Of a DNA stretch of 64,000 nucleotides, positions 26,472 to 35,283 are shown one piece after another. This DNA is from Paenibacillus wynnii (GTDB taxonomy: Bacteria; Bacillota; Bacilli; Paenibacillales; Paenibacillaceae), in NCBI RefSeq assembly GCF_030812855.1, contig NZ_JAUSTK010000013.1, positions 1-64,000 of the forward strand. The letters run 5' to 3'. A program made the position numbers and the translations under genes. The notes beneath the pieces were generated by a model, which did no database searches, was not told the origin of the DNA, and worked only from the letters and a program-made list of their open reading frames with translations. Position 1 is the stretch's first letter. Each line of letters opens with the position of its first letter.

Positions 26472-27035
26472 GTGAAAATCATTCCCAGAAGACTTGCGGG
26501 CGTATATGAGATCCGAATGTCTCCTTTTCACGACCATCGGGGGATATTCATGAGGACTTATGAAGAGTCGACCTTCTCGGCTTACGGTATTCATCAGAAG
26601 TGGGTTCATGAGAATCAATCGGTAACGTTGAAAAAAGGAACGATTAGGGGGCTACATTTTCAATACGCCCCTTTCTCAGAGACCAAGCTGGTAAGGGTTG
26701 TTACCGGAGCTGTTTTAGATGTATTTGTAGATTTGCGGAAAGATTCTCCCACCTTTGGACAGTGGGACAGTCTGGAACTATCCGAAGATAACCTGTCTAT
26801 GGTTTACATTCCACGGGGGTTTGCGCACGGTTTCTGCACGCTTTGTGATCACTGTACCGTACTTTATAAGGTGGACCATGTGTATACTCCGACTGCCGAC
26901 AGCGGAATTCGTTGGAATGATCCTTCGCTAGCGATAGATTGGCCCATCCAGGATCCGATTCTCTCTAGTAAAGACAGTAATTTACCGACACTGGACATGT
27001 TTGTAAATCAGAATAAAGGGATTGATTCGGTATGA
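26472..27035 (+). CDS. rmlC: dTDP-4-dehydrorhamnose 3,5-epimerase-like (RmlC family)
   Basis: 187 residues starting at GTG 26472. Contains the family motifs: D-H-R-G-I-F, N-Q-S-V-T-L-K-K-G-T-I-R-G-L-H-F-Q (the H is the catalytic base), V-D-L-R-K-D-S-P-T-F-G, and I-P-R-G-F-A-H-G-F. This cupin epimerises C3 and C5 of a 4-keto-6-deoxy sugar nucleotide. No clear RmlB is present in the window, so the substrate may be made elsewhere or may not be dTDP-linked. Stop overlaps the next start (ATGA). Confidence 0.85.
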   Translation: MKIIPRRLAGVYEIRMSPFHDHRGIFMRTYEESTFSAYGIHQKWVHENQSVTLKKGTIRGLHFQYAPFSETKLVRVVTGAVLDVFVDLRKDSPTFGQWDSLELSEDNLSMVYIPRGFAHGFCTLCDHCTVLYKVDHVYTPTADSGIRWNDPSLAIDWPIQDPILSSKDSNLPTLDMFVNQNKGIDSV

Positions 27036-27985
27036 GAATTCTAGTGACCGGAGCAGGAGGGTTTATCGGAAGTGTATTGTGCAAGCAGCTTCATGCAGAC
27101 GGTCATGAGGTGGTTCGTATGCTTCGGAAACTGCAGAAGAAGGAAGGGAAGGCAGTCGATAGCTACGAGGATTACGAATGTGATGTGCTCTCCGACAGCT
27201 TTCCCGACATACAACTGAGTGGGGATGCTATTGTTCATCTTGCGGCAGCCAACGATATTGTTTCCAAGAATGGGCGCGAAGGGATACGGTTATCTGTAAT
27301 CGGAACAAAAAATGTACTGGATTTTGCCGTAAATAACAGAATTGATAAAGTGGTTTTCTTTTCAACCATACAAGTATTAGGGTCGGAGCTCGAGGGACTT
27401 ATTACGGAGGAATCTGCTTTCTATCCGGAGAATGACTATGCTGCTAATCATATGATGGCAGAAATGTACACGGAGATGTATGCGCGGAAGGGACTGCTTA
27501 GAGCTGTCAGCATGAGGCCGACCAATGTATATGGATACTTCACACTTCCAACGATAAACCGCTGGAGTTTGGTGCCGGCTTGCTTTTGCAGGGAAGCTTT
27601 CTTTGACAAACAGATCACTTTACGTTCCTCGGGAAAGCAAATAAGGAATTTTGTCAGTGTGGATAGTGTGGCAGGGGCAACAAGAGCAGTTCTTGCCCAT
27701 TTCCCGGCTTCCTATGATGTTCTGAATATTGGCTCACAATGTCATATGACCATTCTGGAAGCTGCGGAATTGGTTAAGGAAGTTCATGATGAAATGTATC
27801 CACATCCGGTTCAATTGCTTATTCAAGGGGAGCAGCCGCAGCAAGAGAACCGGTTTGAAATTTCTTTGAATAAATTGGAGGATCGGTACGGATTTGGACA
27901 GCACCTTGGGAGAGAAGAACTGCGGAGACAAATTCAGTTGATTTTCCTCGATTTGGAACAGTTGCCACCGACAAGTGGAGTCTGA
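27032..27985 (+). CDS. Extended SDR epimerase/dehydratase with altered catalytic Lys
   Basis: 317 residues. NAD site V-T-G-A-G-G-F-I-G-S-V at the N-terminus and I-V-H-L-A-A-A-N-D near 68. The usual Y-x-x-x-K reads D-Y-A-A-N-H, so the lysine position holds His; S-T-I-Q-V-L-G supplies the Ser/Thr position. R-N-F-V-S-V-D-S-V-A-G-A is the C-terminal substrate-side motif. The change suggests altered chemistry or loss of dehydrogenase activity. Last gene of the long + strand operon, followed by a strong terminator. Confidence 0.75.
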   Translation: MRILVTGAGGFIGSVLCKQLHADGHEVVRMLRKLQKKEGKAVDSYEDYECDVLSDSFPDIQLSGDAIVHLAAANDIVSKNGREGIRLSVIGTKNVLDFAVNNRIDKVVFFSTIQVLGSELEGLITEESAFYPENDYAANHMMAEMYTEMYARKGLLRAVSMRPTNVYGYFTLPTINRWSLVPACFCREAFFDKQITLRSSGKQIRNFVSVDSVAGATRAVLAHFPASYDVLNIGSQCHMTILEAAELVKEVHDEMYPHPVQLLIQGEQPQQENRFEISLNKLEDRYGFGQHLGREELRRQIQLIFLDLEQLPPTSGV

Positions 27986-28001
27986 TCAAAATAGCATGAA
28001 T

Positions 28002-28047
28002 AAAGCAGCCTTGTTCGGTAATTCACCGGAACAAGGCTGCTTTATTT
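28002..28047. terminator. Strong terminator closing the glycan operon
   Basis: AAAGCAGCCTTGTTC pairs with GGAACAAGGCTGCTTT around an ~11-base loop, followed by ATTTT. It separates the + strand operon from the minus-strand rfbFG operon. Confidence 0.9.
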
Positions 28048-28239
28048 TAAAAATATATGAGAGTGACAGGGATGGGGAGGCAGATGAATACAGAGATGAC
28101 CCTATTTGATCAAAATCTAACGATTATGGAGTTTAACGGACTCCCCCAATTAGCGGAAATACTGTCCGCAACACAGTCCACAACACAGAGGTGTGAAGTG
28201 AAGTGAAAATAGCTTAAAGGGATCCGAATTTTTGTGTCA
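28048..28239. other. Short intergenic region with a doubtful 40-codon frame
   Basis: A frame from ATG 28084 (GGGGAGG before it) to 28206 would encode 40 residues without recognisable features. I leave it unassigned. Confidence 0.2.
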
Positions 28240-29328
28240 TTAACTAGAGCACTGTTCGTACTGTCTGATCTGTTCGCGACATACCTCGAGCAAATTTTCC
28301 TGCTTCGAATAAGCCTTATACCATTCGACAGTGTTAACAAGAGTGGTATCCAAATCCCAACGTGGATGCCATCCAAGGGCAAGCTTCGCTTTGGAACAGT
28401 CCAGCTTCAATAAGGCTGCTTCATGCAGCCGGTTGTCGGCTTGCACCTCATAGGTTGCTCCCTCTCCCCATAAGCTGCAAAATTGCCGAACCACCCATTC
28501 CACACTTCGGGCGTCTGTATCCTCCGGGCCGAAATTCCAGGACTCCCCAAAACGTATCCCCTCTTCCAGAAGTCGTTGTCCCAAGAGGAGATAACCGCTG
28601 AGCGGTTCTAATACATGCTGCCACGGTCGAACAGAGCCGGGGCTTCGAAGCACTAGAGGAGCACGACTGCAGATGGCCTTGAAGCAGTCCGGAATAAGCC
28701 GTTCTGAAGCCCAGTCCCCACCTCCGATAACATTCCCCGCTCTAGCGGAGGCGATGGCCACTCCGTGTTCTTGATACCGATCGGGATGAAAGAACGAATT
28801 CCGATACGAGGAAGTGACCAGTTCGGAACACGCTTTGCTATTGGAATAGGGGTCGAAGCCCCCCAGAGGATCATTCTCCCTATATCCCCATAGCCACTCT
28901 CTGTTCTCGTAGCATTTATCCGTTGTAATGTTTACAAAGGCTTTGACCGCTCCTCCTCGAAGAGCATTCTGACGTACTGCTTCGAGTACATGTACCGTAC
29001 CTAAAACGTTGGTGGCATAAGTATCAACAGGCCGGCGATAAGCTTCTCTGACGAGCGGTTGAGCGGCGAGATGGAACACGATATCCGGGTCGGCCTCGTG
29101 CATGGCCGCTTCAAGGCGGCCGGAATCCCGTATATCTCCTGTGACAGAATGTAGAAGCTGATTACTCTGGCAGCAGTGAAAGAGGCTGGGATCGGTCGGT
29201 GGAGCGTCAGAATATCCGGTGATTCTGGCACCTAGCCGGTGCAGCCAAATCGATAACCAGGTGCCCTTGAATCCAGTATGGCCGGTAATGAACACCTTTT
29301 TGTCTTTCCAAAAATTTATTTTTTCCAC
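28240..29328 (-). CDS. rfbG: CDP-glucose 4,6-dehydratase
   Basis: 362 residues from GTG 29328 (ATG 29349 is possible). V-F-I-T-G-H-T-G-F-K-G-T-W-L at the N-terminus is the distinctive RfbG signature; V-F-H-L-A-A-Q-P-L-V-R near 80, T-T-D-K-C-Y near 130 and P-Y-S-N-S-K (Y-x-x-x-K) near 155 complete the active site. It makes CDP-4-keto-6-deoxyglucose, the entry to 3,6-dideoxy or branched sugars. It overlaps rfbF by 13 bases, so the two are translated together. Confidence 0.92.
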   Translation of the reverse strand: MEKINFWKDKKVFITGHTGFKGTWLSIWLHRLGARITGYSDAPPTDPSLFHCCQSNQLLHSVTGDIRDSGRLEAAMHEADPDIVFHLAAQPLVREAYRRPVDTYATNVLGTVHVLEAVRQNALRGGAVKAFVNITTDKCYENREWLWGYRENDPLGGFDPYSNSKACSELVTSSYRNSFFHPDRYQEHGVAIASARAGNVIGGGDWASERLIPDCFKAICSRAPLVLRSPGSVRPWQHVLEPLSGYLLLGQRLLEEGIRFGESWNFGPEDTDARSVEWVVRQFCSLWGEGATYEVQADNRLHEAALLKLDCSKAKLALGWHPRWDLDTTLVNTVEWYKAYSKQENLLEVCREQIRQYEQCSS

Positions 29329-30086
29329 GGCGCATTCCCCGATTTCCATAGTTGCTCCAGATAATTCTTATCTCTCAGAGTATCCATGGGATGCCAGAAG
29401 TCTTCGAATTGATAACCCATTAACTGACCATCGCGTGAGATATTTTCCAAGGGTTCTTTTTCGAACACGGTATGATCACCATCGATATACTTAAAAACCT
29501 GAGGCTCTAATACAAAAAAACCAGCATTAATCCAAGAGTTATCTCCTTTAGGTTTCTCTCTGAAGGCTTCTACCATGTGCTGATCATTTAACTGCATGGC
29601 CCCAAATCTGCCCGGAGGCTGGGTTACAGTTACTGTGGCGAGCTTACCGTGACTGTGATGGAAGGCCAGCAAACTTGTAATGTCTATTGAAGAGAGGCCG
29701 TCTCCGTAAGTCATCATAAAAGTCTCATCCCCAACAAAATCCGCAATACGTTTCAGCCTGCCTCCCGTTAGCGTTTCCAGCCCTGTGTCTACAAGCGTAA
29801 CCTTCCAAGGTTCCGCCTTATGCTGGTGGATGAAAGCTTCACTCTTATTCGTAAAGTCAAAAGTGATATCGGAATTGTACAAATAATAGTGGGAAAAGTA
29901 CTCTTTGATGATATTGCTTTTGTAGCCCAGACAAATGATAAAATCATTAAACCCATAATAGGAATATGATTTCATAATGTGCCACAGTATCGGTTTTTCC
30001 CCGATTTCTATCATCGGTTTAGGTCGAAGATGTGATTCTTCGCTAATGCGTGTTCCATACCCTCCTGCGAGTATAACTACTTTCAT
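29316..30086 (-). CDS. rfbF: Glucose-1-phosphate cytidylyltransferase
   Basis: 256 residues. I start at the ATG at 30086, preceded by AAAGGGGAGCG; a longer frame has no site. K-V-V-I-L-A-G-G-Y-G-T-R-I-S-E-E and R-P-K-P-M-I-E-I-G-E-K-P are specific to RfbF; M-T-Y-G-D-G-L and F-W-H-P-M-D-T also fit. It couples CTP and glucose-1-phosphate to CDP-glucose for RfbG. The C-terminal enzymes that would finish a dideoxy sugar are not next to it. Confidence 0.93.
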   Translation of the reverse strand: MKVVILAGGYGTRISEESHLRPKPMIEIGEKPILWHIMKSYSYYGFNDFIICLGYKSNIIKEYFSHYYLYNSDITFDFTNKSEAFIHQHKAEPWKVTLVDTGLETLTGGRLKRIADFVGDETFMMTYGDGLSSIDITSLLAFHHSHGKLATVTVTQPPGRFGAMQLNDQHMVEAFREKPKGDNSWINAGFFVLEPQVFKYIDGDHTVFEKEPLENISRDGQLMGYQFEDFWHPMDTLRDKNYLEQLWKSGNAPWKK

Positions 30087-30112
30087 ATAGACGCTCCCCT
30101 TTCGTTTAACGA

Positions 30113-30982
30113 TTAGATCCATTGATTTAATACCTGCATCAGCGCTGCCTGATCGTACTTTCTTATAAGCAGATTGTTGGACAAAATCTTACGGATCCAT
30201 TCCCGTGAAGACGGGTCTCCATTACACTTCCAATTGCATAAATCCAAGTGAGTCTCCCATTCTTCGGGAGTAGGATAAAGCCCCAATTGGTTGAGCAGCT
30301 CCAGACGGATCCGGTCAGCTTGCATAAGCTGTTCCCGTGACATCGTTCTGGTAATCTGACCTTCATGGTGCCTGTAAAGTAGATGAATCTCCTTTAAATT
30401 GGCCATACGGGTAATGCCCGACAGTCTTGCCCATAAGCGGTAATCTTCGGCATGCTTGTAGGAAATTTCATAGAGGGGACCTTCTAGTCGCTCCAGGATG
30501 TTCCTTCTCATCATTACAGTTGGATGCGCCAGGCAACACTGGAGCAGCAAAGAACAGGCAAGAATATCGGGTTGAGTGGGGAGCATCGAAACTGGAACTT
30601 CGGGTGTGACTTTGCCAATGATCCGGTACTGCGTTCCGCAGACCCCGATATCGGAGTGGACGTTCATAAATTGAAGCTGTGCCTTGAATCGATTAGGCAA
30701 ACTGTAATCATCCGCATCCATTCTGGCGATAAAAGCTCCAGAAGAAGCGGCGAAACCGCTGTTAACACAGGAAACGATTCCGCTGTTCACCGGGTTGTCG
30801 ATTAGTTTTATACGTGGATCGGTTAACTGATGAATAATTTCCAGGCTGTGATCGGTTGAACCATCATGAATGATGATCAGTTCGAAATCTGTATAGGTTT
30901 GGGACAGGATACTCTCTATCGCGACCCCTAGATAGCGGGAGGCATTATATACCGGCATCAAGACAGATAGGTTGGGCATCAT
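30113..30982 (-). CDS. GT2 glycosyltransferase
   Basis: 289 residues; the start is the first of two ATGs at 30982, after AAAGGAGGAG. Motifs: L-S-V-L-M-P-V-Y-N-A, I-I-H-D-G-S-T-D, N-S-G-F-A-A-S-S-G, I-A-R-M-D-A-D-D-Y (donor-binding acidic pair) and H-A-E-D-Y-R-L-W-A-R-L. First gene of the minus-strand operon with rfbF and rfbG, so it may use the CDP-derived sugar (inference). Confidence 0.87.
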   Translation of the reverse strand: MMPNLSVLMPVYNASRYLGVAIESILSQTYTDFELIIIHDGSTDHSLEIIHQLTDPRIKLIDNPVNSGIVSCVNSGFAASSGAFIARMDADDYSLPNRFKAQLQFMNVHSDIGVCGTQYRIIGKVTPEVPVSMLPTQPDILACSLLLQCCLAHPTVMMRRNILERLEGPLYEISYKHAEDYRLWARLSGITRMANLKEIHLLYRHHEGQITRTMSREQLMQADRIRLELLNQLGLYPTPEEWETHLDLCNWKCNGDPSSREWIRKILSNNLLIRKYDQAALMQVLNQWI

Positions 30983-31167
30983 CGTTCTCCTCCTTTTATA
31001 GTAAATACAAATAGAAGGGATACAGACACGGACAAATGCACCGGACATCCGCAAATATTTAGCATCCTTTGGGAAACGATTATTACGATTATAGGCATAC
31101 TCCTTATGCGGAATATGCCCTGTATACATATATGTAGTAGTAGGTTATTCAGTCAGGAGGGTTTGAC

Positions 31168-32118
31168 TTGAGGATATTACAGATTGCACCGAATCATGAA
31201 ACCGTTCCTCCGCAAAGGGATGGGGGAACAGAACGGGTTATTTATGACCTTACTCAAGAGCTGAGCCTCCGTGGTCATGATGTTATTCTCTATGCTCCGC
31301 CCGGTAGTTCCGTTTCCGGATCGGTGATTCATTACCCGTTTGTCGGTGACTATCAAATCAGCTCTTATGTATCGGAGACTCTTCCTAACGGTATTGATAT
31401 CATACATGACCATACTTTTGATTCCGCGATCAGCCGGATCGGAGTAAACATTCCAATGGTGCACACTATCCACCTGCCCGTCCATAATTCTGTTCATTTT
31501 CCGGTGTATGTGAGCCGTAGCGCATGGGAAACAATAGGCGGTCGAAACGGCTGGTATGTGCATAACGGGATTGTTCTTGATGATTACCAGTTCAGTCATG
31601 AAAAAGACGATTATTTGCTATTTATGGGCAGGCTTATCCGGGAAAAGGGGATTATCGAAGCGATGGATCTTGCGGAAACCACCGGACAGCGTCTGATTAT
31701 AGCGGGGCCACCTCATGATGAAGAGCTATTCCTGCAAGAAATAACACCTCGATTAAAGCAAAATCCATTGCTGAAATATGTAGGACCGGTCGGTGGAACG
31801 ATTCGCCAGGATTTGCTGAAACATGCGAAATGCCTCCTTTTCCCAATACAGTGGGATGAGCCGTTCGGGCTGGTCTTAATTGAAGCGTTAGCATGCGGCA
31901 CTTCAGTGCTTGCTCTGGGGAAAGGAGCAGTACCCGAAATATTAGAGCAGTTCCCCCAAATGATGTGCGGCTCACTTACGGAAATGACACACAAGCTTCT
32001 CCATAATAATGCTCCATATTCTCCCGAGGAATTGCGGAAGTACGTCGGAGAACAATTCTCCAGGTCCAAAATGACGGATGATTATTTATGGATCTATCAA
32101 AAAGCAATGAATCAATAG
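31168..32118 (+). CDS. GT4 glycosyltransferase
   Basis: 316 residues starting at TTG 31168 (AGGAGGG six bases upstream; no ATG fits). N-terminal Q-R-D-G-G-T-E-R-V and H-D-H-T-F, then the C-terminal GT-B signature: F-M-G-R-L-I-R-E-K-G near residue 155 and P-F-G-L-V-L-I-E-A-L-A-C-G-T near 233. The GT4 E-x-x-x-x-x-x-E motif is present in the latter. It transfers a sugar with retention of configuration; substrate unknown. Divergent from the rfbFG operon. Confidence 0.87.
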   Translation: MRILQIAPNHETVPPQRDGGTERVIYDLTQELSLRGHDVILYAPPGSSVSGSVIHYPFVGDYQISSYVSETLPNGIDIIHDHTFDSAISRIGVNIPMVHTIHLPVHNSVHFPVYVSRSAWETIGGRNGWYVHNGIVLDDYQFSHEKDDYLLFMGRLIREKGIIEAMDLAETTGQRLIIAGPPHDEELFLQEITPRLKQNPLLKYVGPVGGTIRQDLLKHAKCLLFPIQWDEPFGLVLIEALACGTSVLALGKGAVPEILEQFPQMMCGSLTEMTHKLLHNNAPYSPEELRKYVGEQFSRSKMTDDYLWIYQKAMNQ

Positions 32119-32138
32119 TGAAGCAAGGAGGAATCTTC

Positions 32139-33953
32139 GTGTTCGATAATAAGACATTACACTTTGACGGTAACGAATTGATCAGGTTCCAAAAAACTTG
32201 CGATATCAGCAACACCTTTACCTACGAATTTTGGGTGAAGGCGGAAGAGGAGCAAATTCTAGATCCAGAAAGTAACGTTGGAGCGGACGGCTTACATGGG
32301 AGAAAGTATGTGGTCGGACCTGATTTCTATCCTGTAGGAGCCGCAGGCTGCGGTATTTCAGTGGGTACAAACGGGATTTCGGTGTACGAACATTGCGTGA
32401 ATCACCTTCCCGCCAGACTTGTTTTCCCTCATGACTTCTCGGATTGGCAGCATGTTGCCGTCGTCTCGGATAACAAGAAGCTTCAACTTTATATTAATGG
32501 ACACTGGATTAAAGAAGAAGGTGCTGTTTGTAAAGTCGATCAGCTATTCCCTTCGCTTGGGCTTGGGGGCCATTTTTACGGCATGTTCAAAGGGGATGTC
32601 AGGGAATTCCGCTTATGGTCCTCAGCCAGGACAGGGGATGAGATTAATGCTTATCTGTTTTCAAGTCTGAACGGGGAGGAAAAGGATCTATATTTTTATC
32701 GTGATCCTGACAGGGGTATATCCGTAAATTATGGAATCAAAAGAGATCTCGCCGTAAGCGTGATTATCCCCTCCCACAATCGCTATCCGCTGAATCATTT
32801 TTCATTATTGTCATTGGATAGACAACATTTTCCTCCGCAGCAAATGGAAGTAGTGTTTGTGGATGATGCTTCTTCCGATTCTACAGCGTCCGTGTACGAA
32901 ATAGTAAACCCGGGCTATTCCTTAATTTGTGTTCAGTTGAAAAGCAATAGGGGAAGATCAGTGGTGCGCAACCTGGGTGCACGTATTGCTGTAGGACGTA
33001 CATTTATATTTGTGGATGCGGAGATGATTTGCGATCCTGAATTTATTAGGGCACATATCAATCATCACCTAAAAGGAGAACGGAACGTTGTTTCGGGAGC
33101 CATGCGGTCTAGACGTATCTATACTGTTGCTGACCCCAACTATTCCTCAGACCAGATAACGAATATGAAAGAAAGCTATTCCGGCCATCCTATAGCAGCT
33201 CCACTCATAGACCGCTTTATTCAGGGTGATCGTACTCCCGTTCAATTGCTTCCCTTTGAAATGATGTTTGATCCTGCTCATTTGCAGCGATGGAGCTTTG
33301 GTAATTCTTATTTCGAAAATATACTGTCAGATTATGGGAATCGGTTTAAGCATTTTGAATACTCATGGATAAATATGATTACGAATAATGTTTCCCTTAC
33401 GAAACGGTTTTTTGAAGAGGTTGGAGGTTTTGATGGACACTTTGAAGGTTTCGGTTGGGAAGATTGGGAGTTTGGATACCGTGCCGCCAAAAAAGGCGCA
33501 ATTTTTATCCATAATGATGCAGTGATAAATTTCCATCAGGAACATCCGATTCAACCAGAAAATATTCTGCAATCACGCCGGAACTATCTGAAGTTTTGTG
33601 AAAAGTATCCGGGTGAGATAGAGATTCAATTGCTGGTGCTGACCATGATGCCGGACTATATTACCCTGCCTGAGATTAATGAATATTTGACGGGGCTGGG
33701 CCGAATTCGAGCCATTTATCCCAAACGCTTCAAGGCATTTAATCACTATGTGGATACGGCCTTAAATCTGCTTCTTCATAGGCTGTGGGATATGGAAGAG
33801 ATATCGTTACCCGTTGCAGCTATCGATATTAGTGAAGAAGAACAGATTGCCATACAAGCCGATTTATTTGCCATTTGGGAGTTAGATTCCTTCCCCAAAC
33901 TCTTGGAACTTCATGAACGGTTATCCAGATACTGTATCAATTATAATGTATAA
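32139..33953 (+). CDS. Fusion: LamG-like domain plus GT2 glycosyltransferase
   Basis: 604 residues from GTG 32139 (AAGGAGG seven bases before), rather than ATG 32088 inside the previous gene. Residues 1 to ~195 look like a LamG/concanavalin jelly-roll: L-H-F-D-G-N-E-L-I near the start, T-Y-E-F-W-V-K-A, W-Q-H-V-A-V-V-S, L-Y-I-N-G-H-W, and G-D-V-R-E-F-R-L-W-S. A GT2 domain follows from ~205: V-S-V-I-I-P-S-H-N-R, F-V-D-D-A-S-S-D-S, F-I-F-V-D-A-E-M and G-W-E-D-W-E-F-G-Y-R-A. No signal peptide. LamG domains normally bind carbohydrate outside the cell, so this cytoplasmic fusion is unusual. Confidence 0.8.
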   Translation: MFDNKTLHFDGNELIRFQKTCDISNTFTYEFWVKAEEEQILDPESNVGADGLHGRKYVVGPDFYPVGAAGCGISVGTNGISVYEHCVNHLPARLVFPHDFSDWQHVAVVSDNKKLQLYINGHWIKEEGAVCKVDQLFPSLGLGGHFYGMFKGDVREFRLWSSARTGDEINAYLFSSLNGEEKDLYFYRDPDRGISVNYGIKRDLAVSVIIPSHNRYPLNHFSLLSLDRQHFPPQQMEVVFVDDASSDSTASVYEIVNPGYSLICVQLKSNRGRSVVRNLGARIAVGRTFIFVDAEMICDPEFIRAHINHHLKGERNVVSGAMRSRRIYTVADPNYSSDQITNMKESYSGHPIAAPLIDRFIQGDRTPVQLLPFEMMFDPAHLQRWSFGNSYFENILSDYGNRFKHFEYSWINMITNNVSLTKRFFEEVGGFDGHFEGFGWEDWEFGYRAAKKGAIFIHNDAVINFHQEHPIQPENILQSRRNYLKFCEKYPGEIEIQLLVLTMMPDYITLPEINEYLTGLGRIRAIYPKRFKAFNHYVDTALNLLLHRLWDMEEISLPVAAIDISEEEQIAIQADLFAIWELDSFPKLLELHERLSRYCINYNV

Positions 33954-33956
33954 CCT

Positions 33957-33981
33957 AAAAAGAGCCGAAGGGCTCTTTTTA
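33957..33981. terminator. Short bidirectional terminator
   Basis: AAAAAGAGCC / GGGCTCTTTTT around GAA, between convergent genes. Confidence 0.9.
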
Positions 33982-34000
33982 GTTAAAACTATTTTTATAT

Positions 34001-35071
34001 TTAAAATACACCTAGTGCATTCATTACTTCACGAAAGGAACGGGCATAACGATTTGGAGAGAGTTCAGTTGAAATATGCTTAACTCCTTCTGCTCTAATG
34101 GTGTTCCGTAGTTCCCAATTCCCCATTAATTCCAAGGCCTCTTGTACGGCCTGTTCGATATCCCCTTGAGGGTATAACTTGCCGGTAACGTTATGTTTGA
34201 CAGAAATACGAACCCCGTCCGAATCAGAGCTGAGCACCGGACATCTACAACTGATCGCCTCTGCAACGGCATAACCGAATCCTTCGAGCAGGGATGTGGA
34301 GAGTAGAATTCCGCCGGAGTCACCTATCAAAGAGAAGAAAACCGGCATTTCTCGATTCGGAATGTTATCCAGCATCATTAAGTTTGGTCCAAGACCGAGC
34401 TGTTCTACTTTAGCCTGCATACGCTCTTGCTCCTCCGGAATGATTAGCTGTGAATCGTAGAACATCCATAGCCGAGCGGAGGGGTAGCTTTTAATGATTT
34501 GGTGCGAAATATCCAAATAATCCAGCCAGTTCTTGTTCGGTTCCAGCCTACCGATCCACGCAATCACTGGAAAAGGCGGCGGATCATTTGGGGTATAGTG
34601 GAATAAATCCATGTCCAATAAGTTGGGAAAGATAAAGCGCGGTAAGGAAGGAAACATTCCCATAACAAGCTCCATTAAATGCAAGGTAGGAGGTAGAATA
34701 AAAGCGTTACAATGAGCGAGAAGCAACGGTTTAGCTTTCGTCAGTAAATTTACAGCCTCCTCTTGTATTCCTAATCCTTGTGCTTCAAAAATTAAAATGC
34801 CTCTATACCCCATCCTTCTGAATCGTTCGAGCATTTCATAATCTGAAGCTACGATAACCGCATCATAATTGTGGGTATGAATGATCCGCCAAATATCATC
34901 ATCTCTGGAAGTGATATACACCGTGGTACCACTGTTGTTATGAAGCATTGACCCTGCCCTTGAATAGAGAAGATGGCATTCGATATTATGCTTGGATAGT
35001 TCATTGCAGCGCATTCGATTTAGCGTTTCCATTCCCCCGCTTGCAATATAAAAGGTAAACAGGATCTTCAA
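34001..35071 (-). CDS. GT4 glycosyltransferase
   Basis: 356 residues, TTG start at 35071 preceded by AAAGGAGGGGGAG. N-terminal I-A-S-G-G-M-E-T-L-N-R acceptor-side loop; C-terminal A-W-I-G-R-L-E-P-N-K-N near 170 and S-T-S-L-L-E-G-F-G-Y-A-V-A-E-A near 260 mark a GT-B retaining enzyme. Monocistronic. It lies at the right border of the glycan locus. Confidence 0.86.
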   Translation of the reverse strand: MKILFTFYIASGGMETLNRMRCNELSKHNIECHLLYSRAGSMLHNNSGTTVYITSRDDDIWRIIHTHNYDAVIVASDYEMLERFRRMGYRGILIFEAQGLGIQEEAVNLLTKAKPLLLAHCNAFILPPTLHLMELVMGMFPSLPRFIFPNLLDMDLFHYTPNDPPPFPVIAWIGRLEPNKNWLDYLDISHQIIKSYPSARLWMFYDSQLIIPEEQERMQAKVEQLGLGPNLMMLDNIPNREMPVFFSLIGDSGGILLSTSLLEGFGYAVAEAISCRCPVLSSDSDGVRISVKHNVTGKLYPQGDIEQAVQEALELMGNWELRNTIRAEGVKHISTELSPNRYARSFREVMNALGVF

Positions 35072-35283
35072 TGGCTCCCCCTCCTTTACAGAAATTTATA
35101 TCTATATAAATACAATACGTTGGAGATGGGATGAGGTGTGGGTCCCTTGAACCTGATTAAATATTTGGTTATAGAGTTCATTTCTTTACTCCCAAATCCT
35201 TTCAGCATAGCTTGTGGACAAGGAGGCAATCCTAACGATTGTTACGTCAAAACATCACAACTTTAGAGACGGAGGATGAGTAC

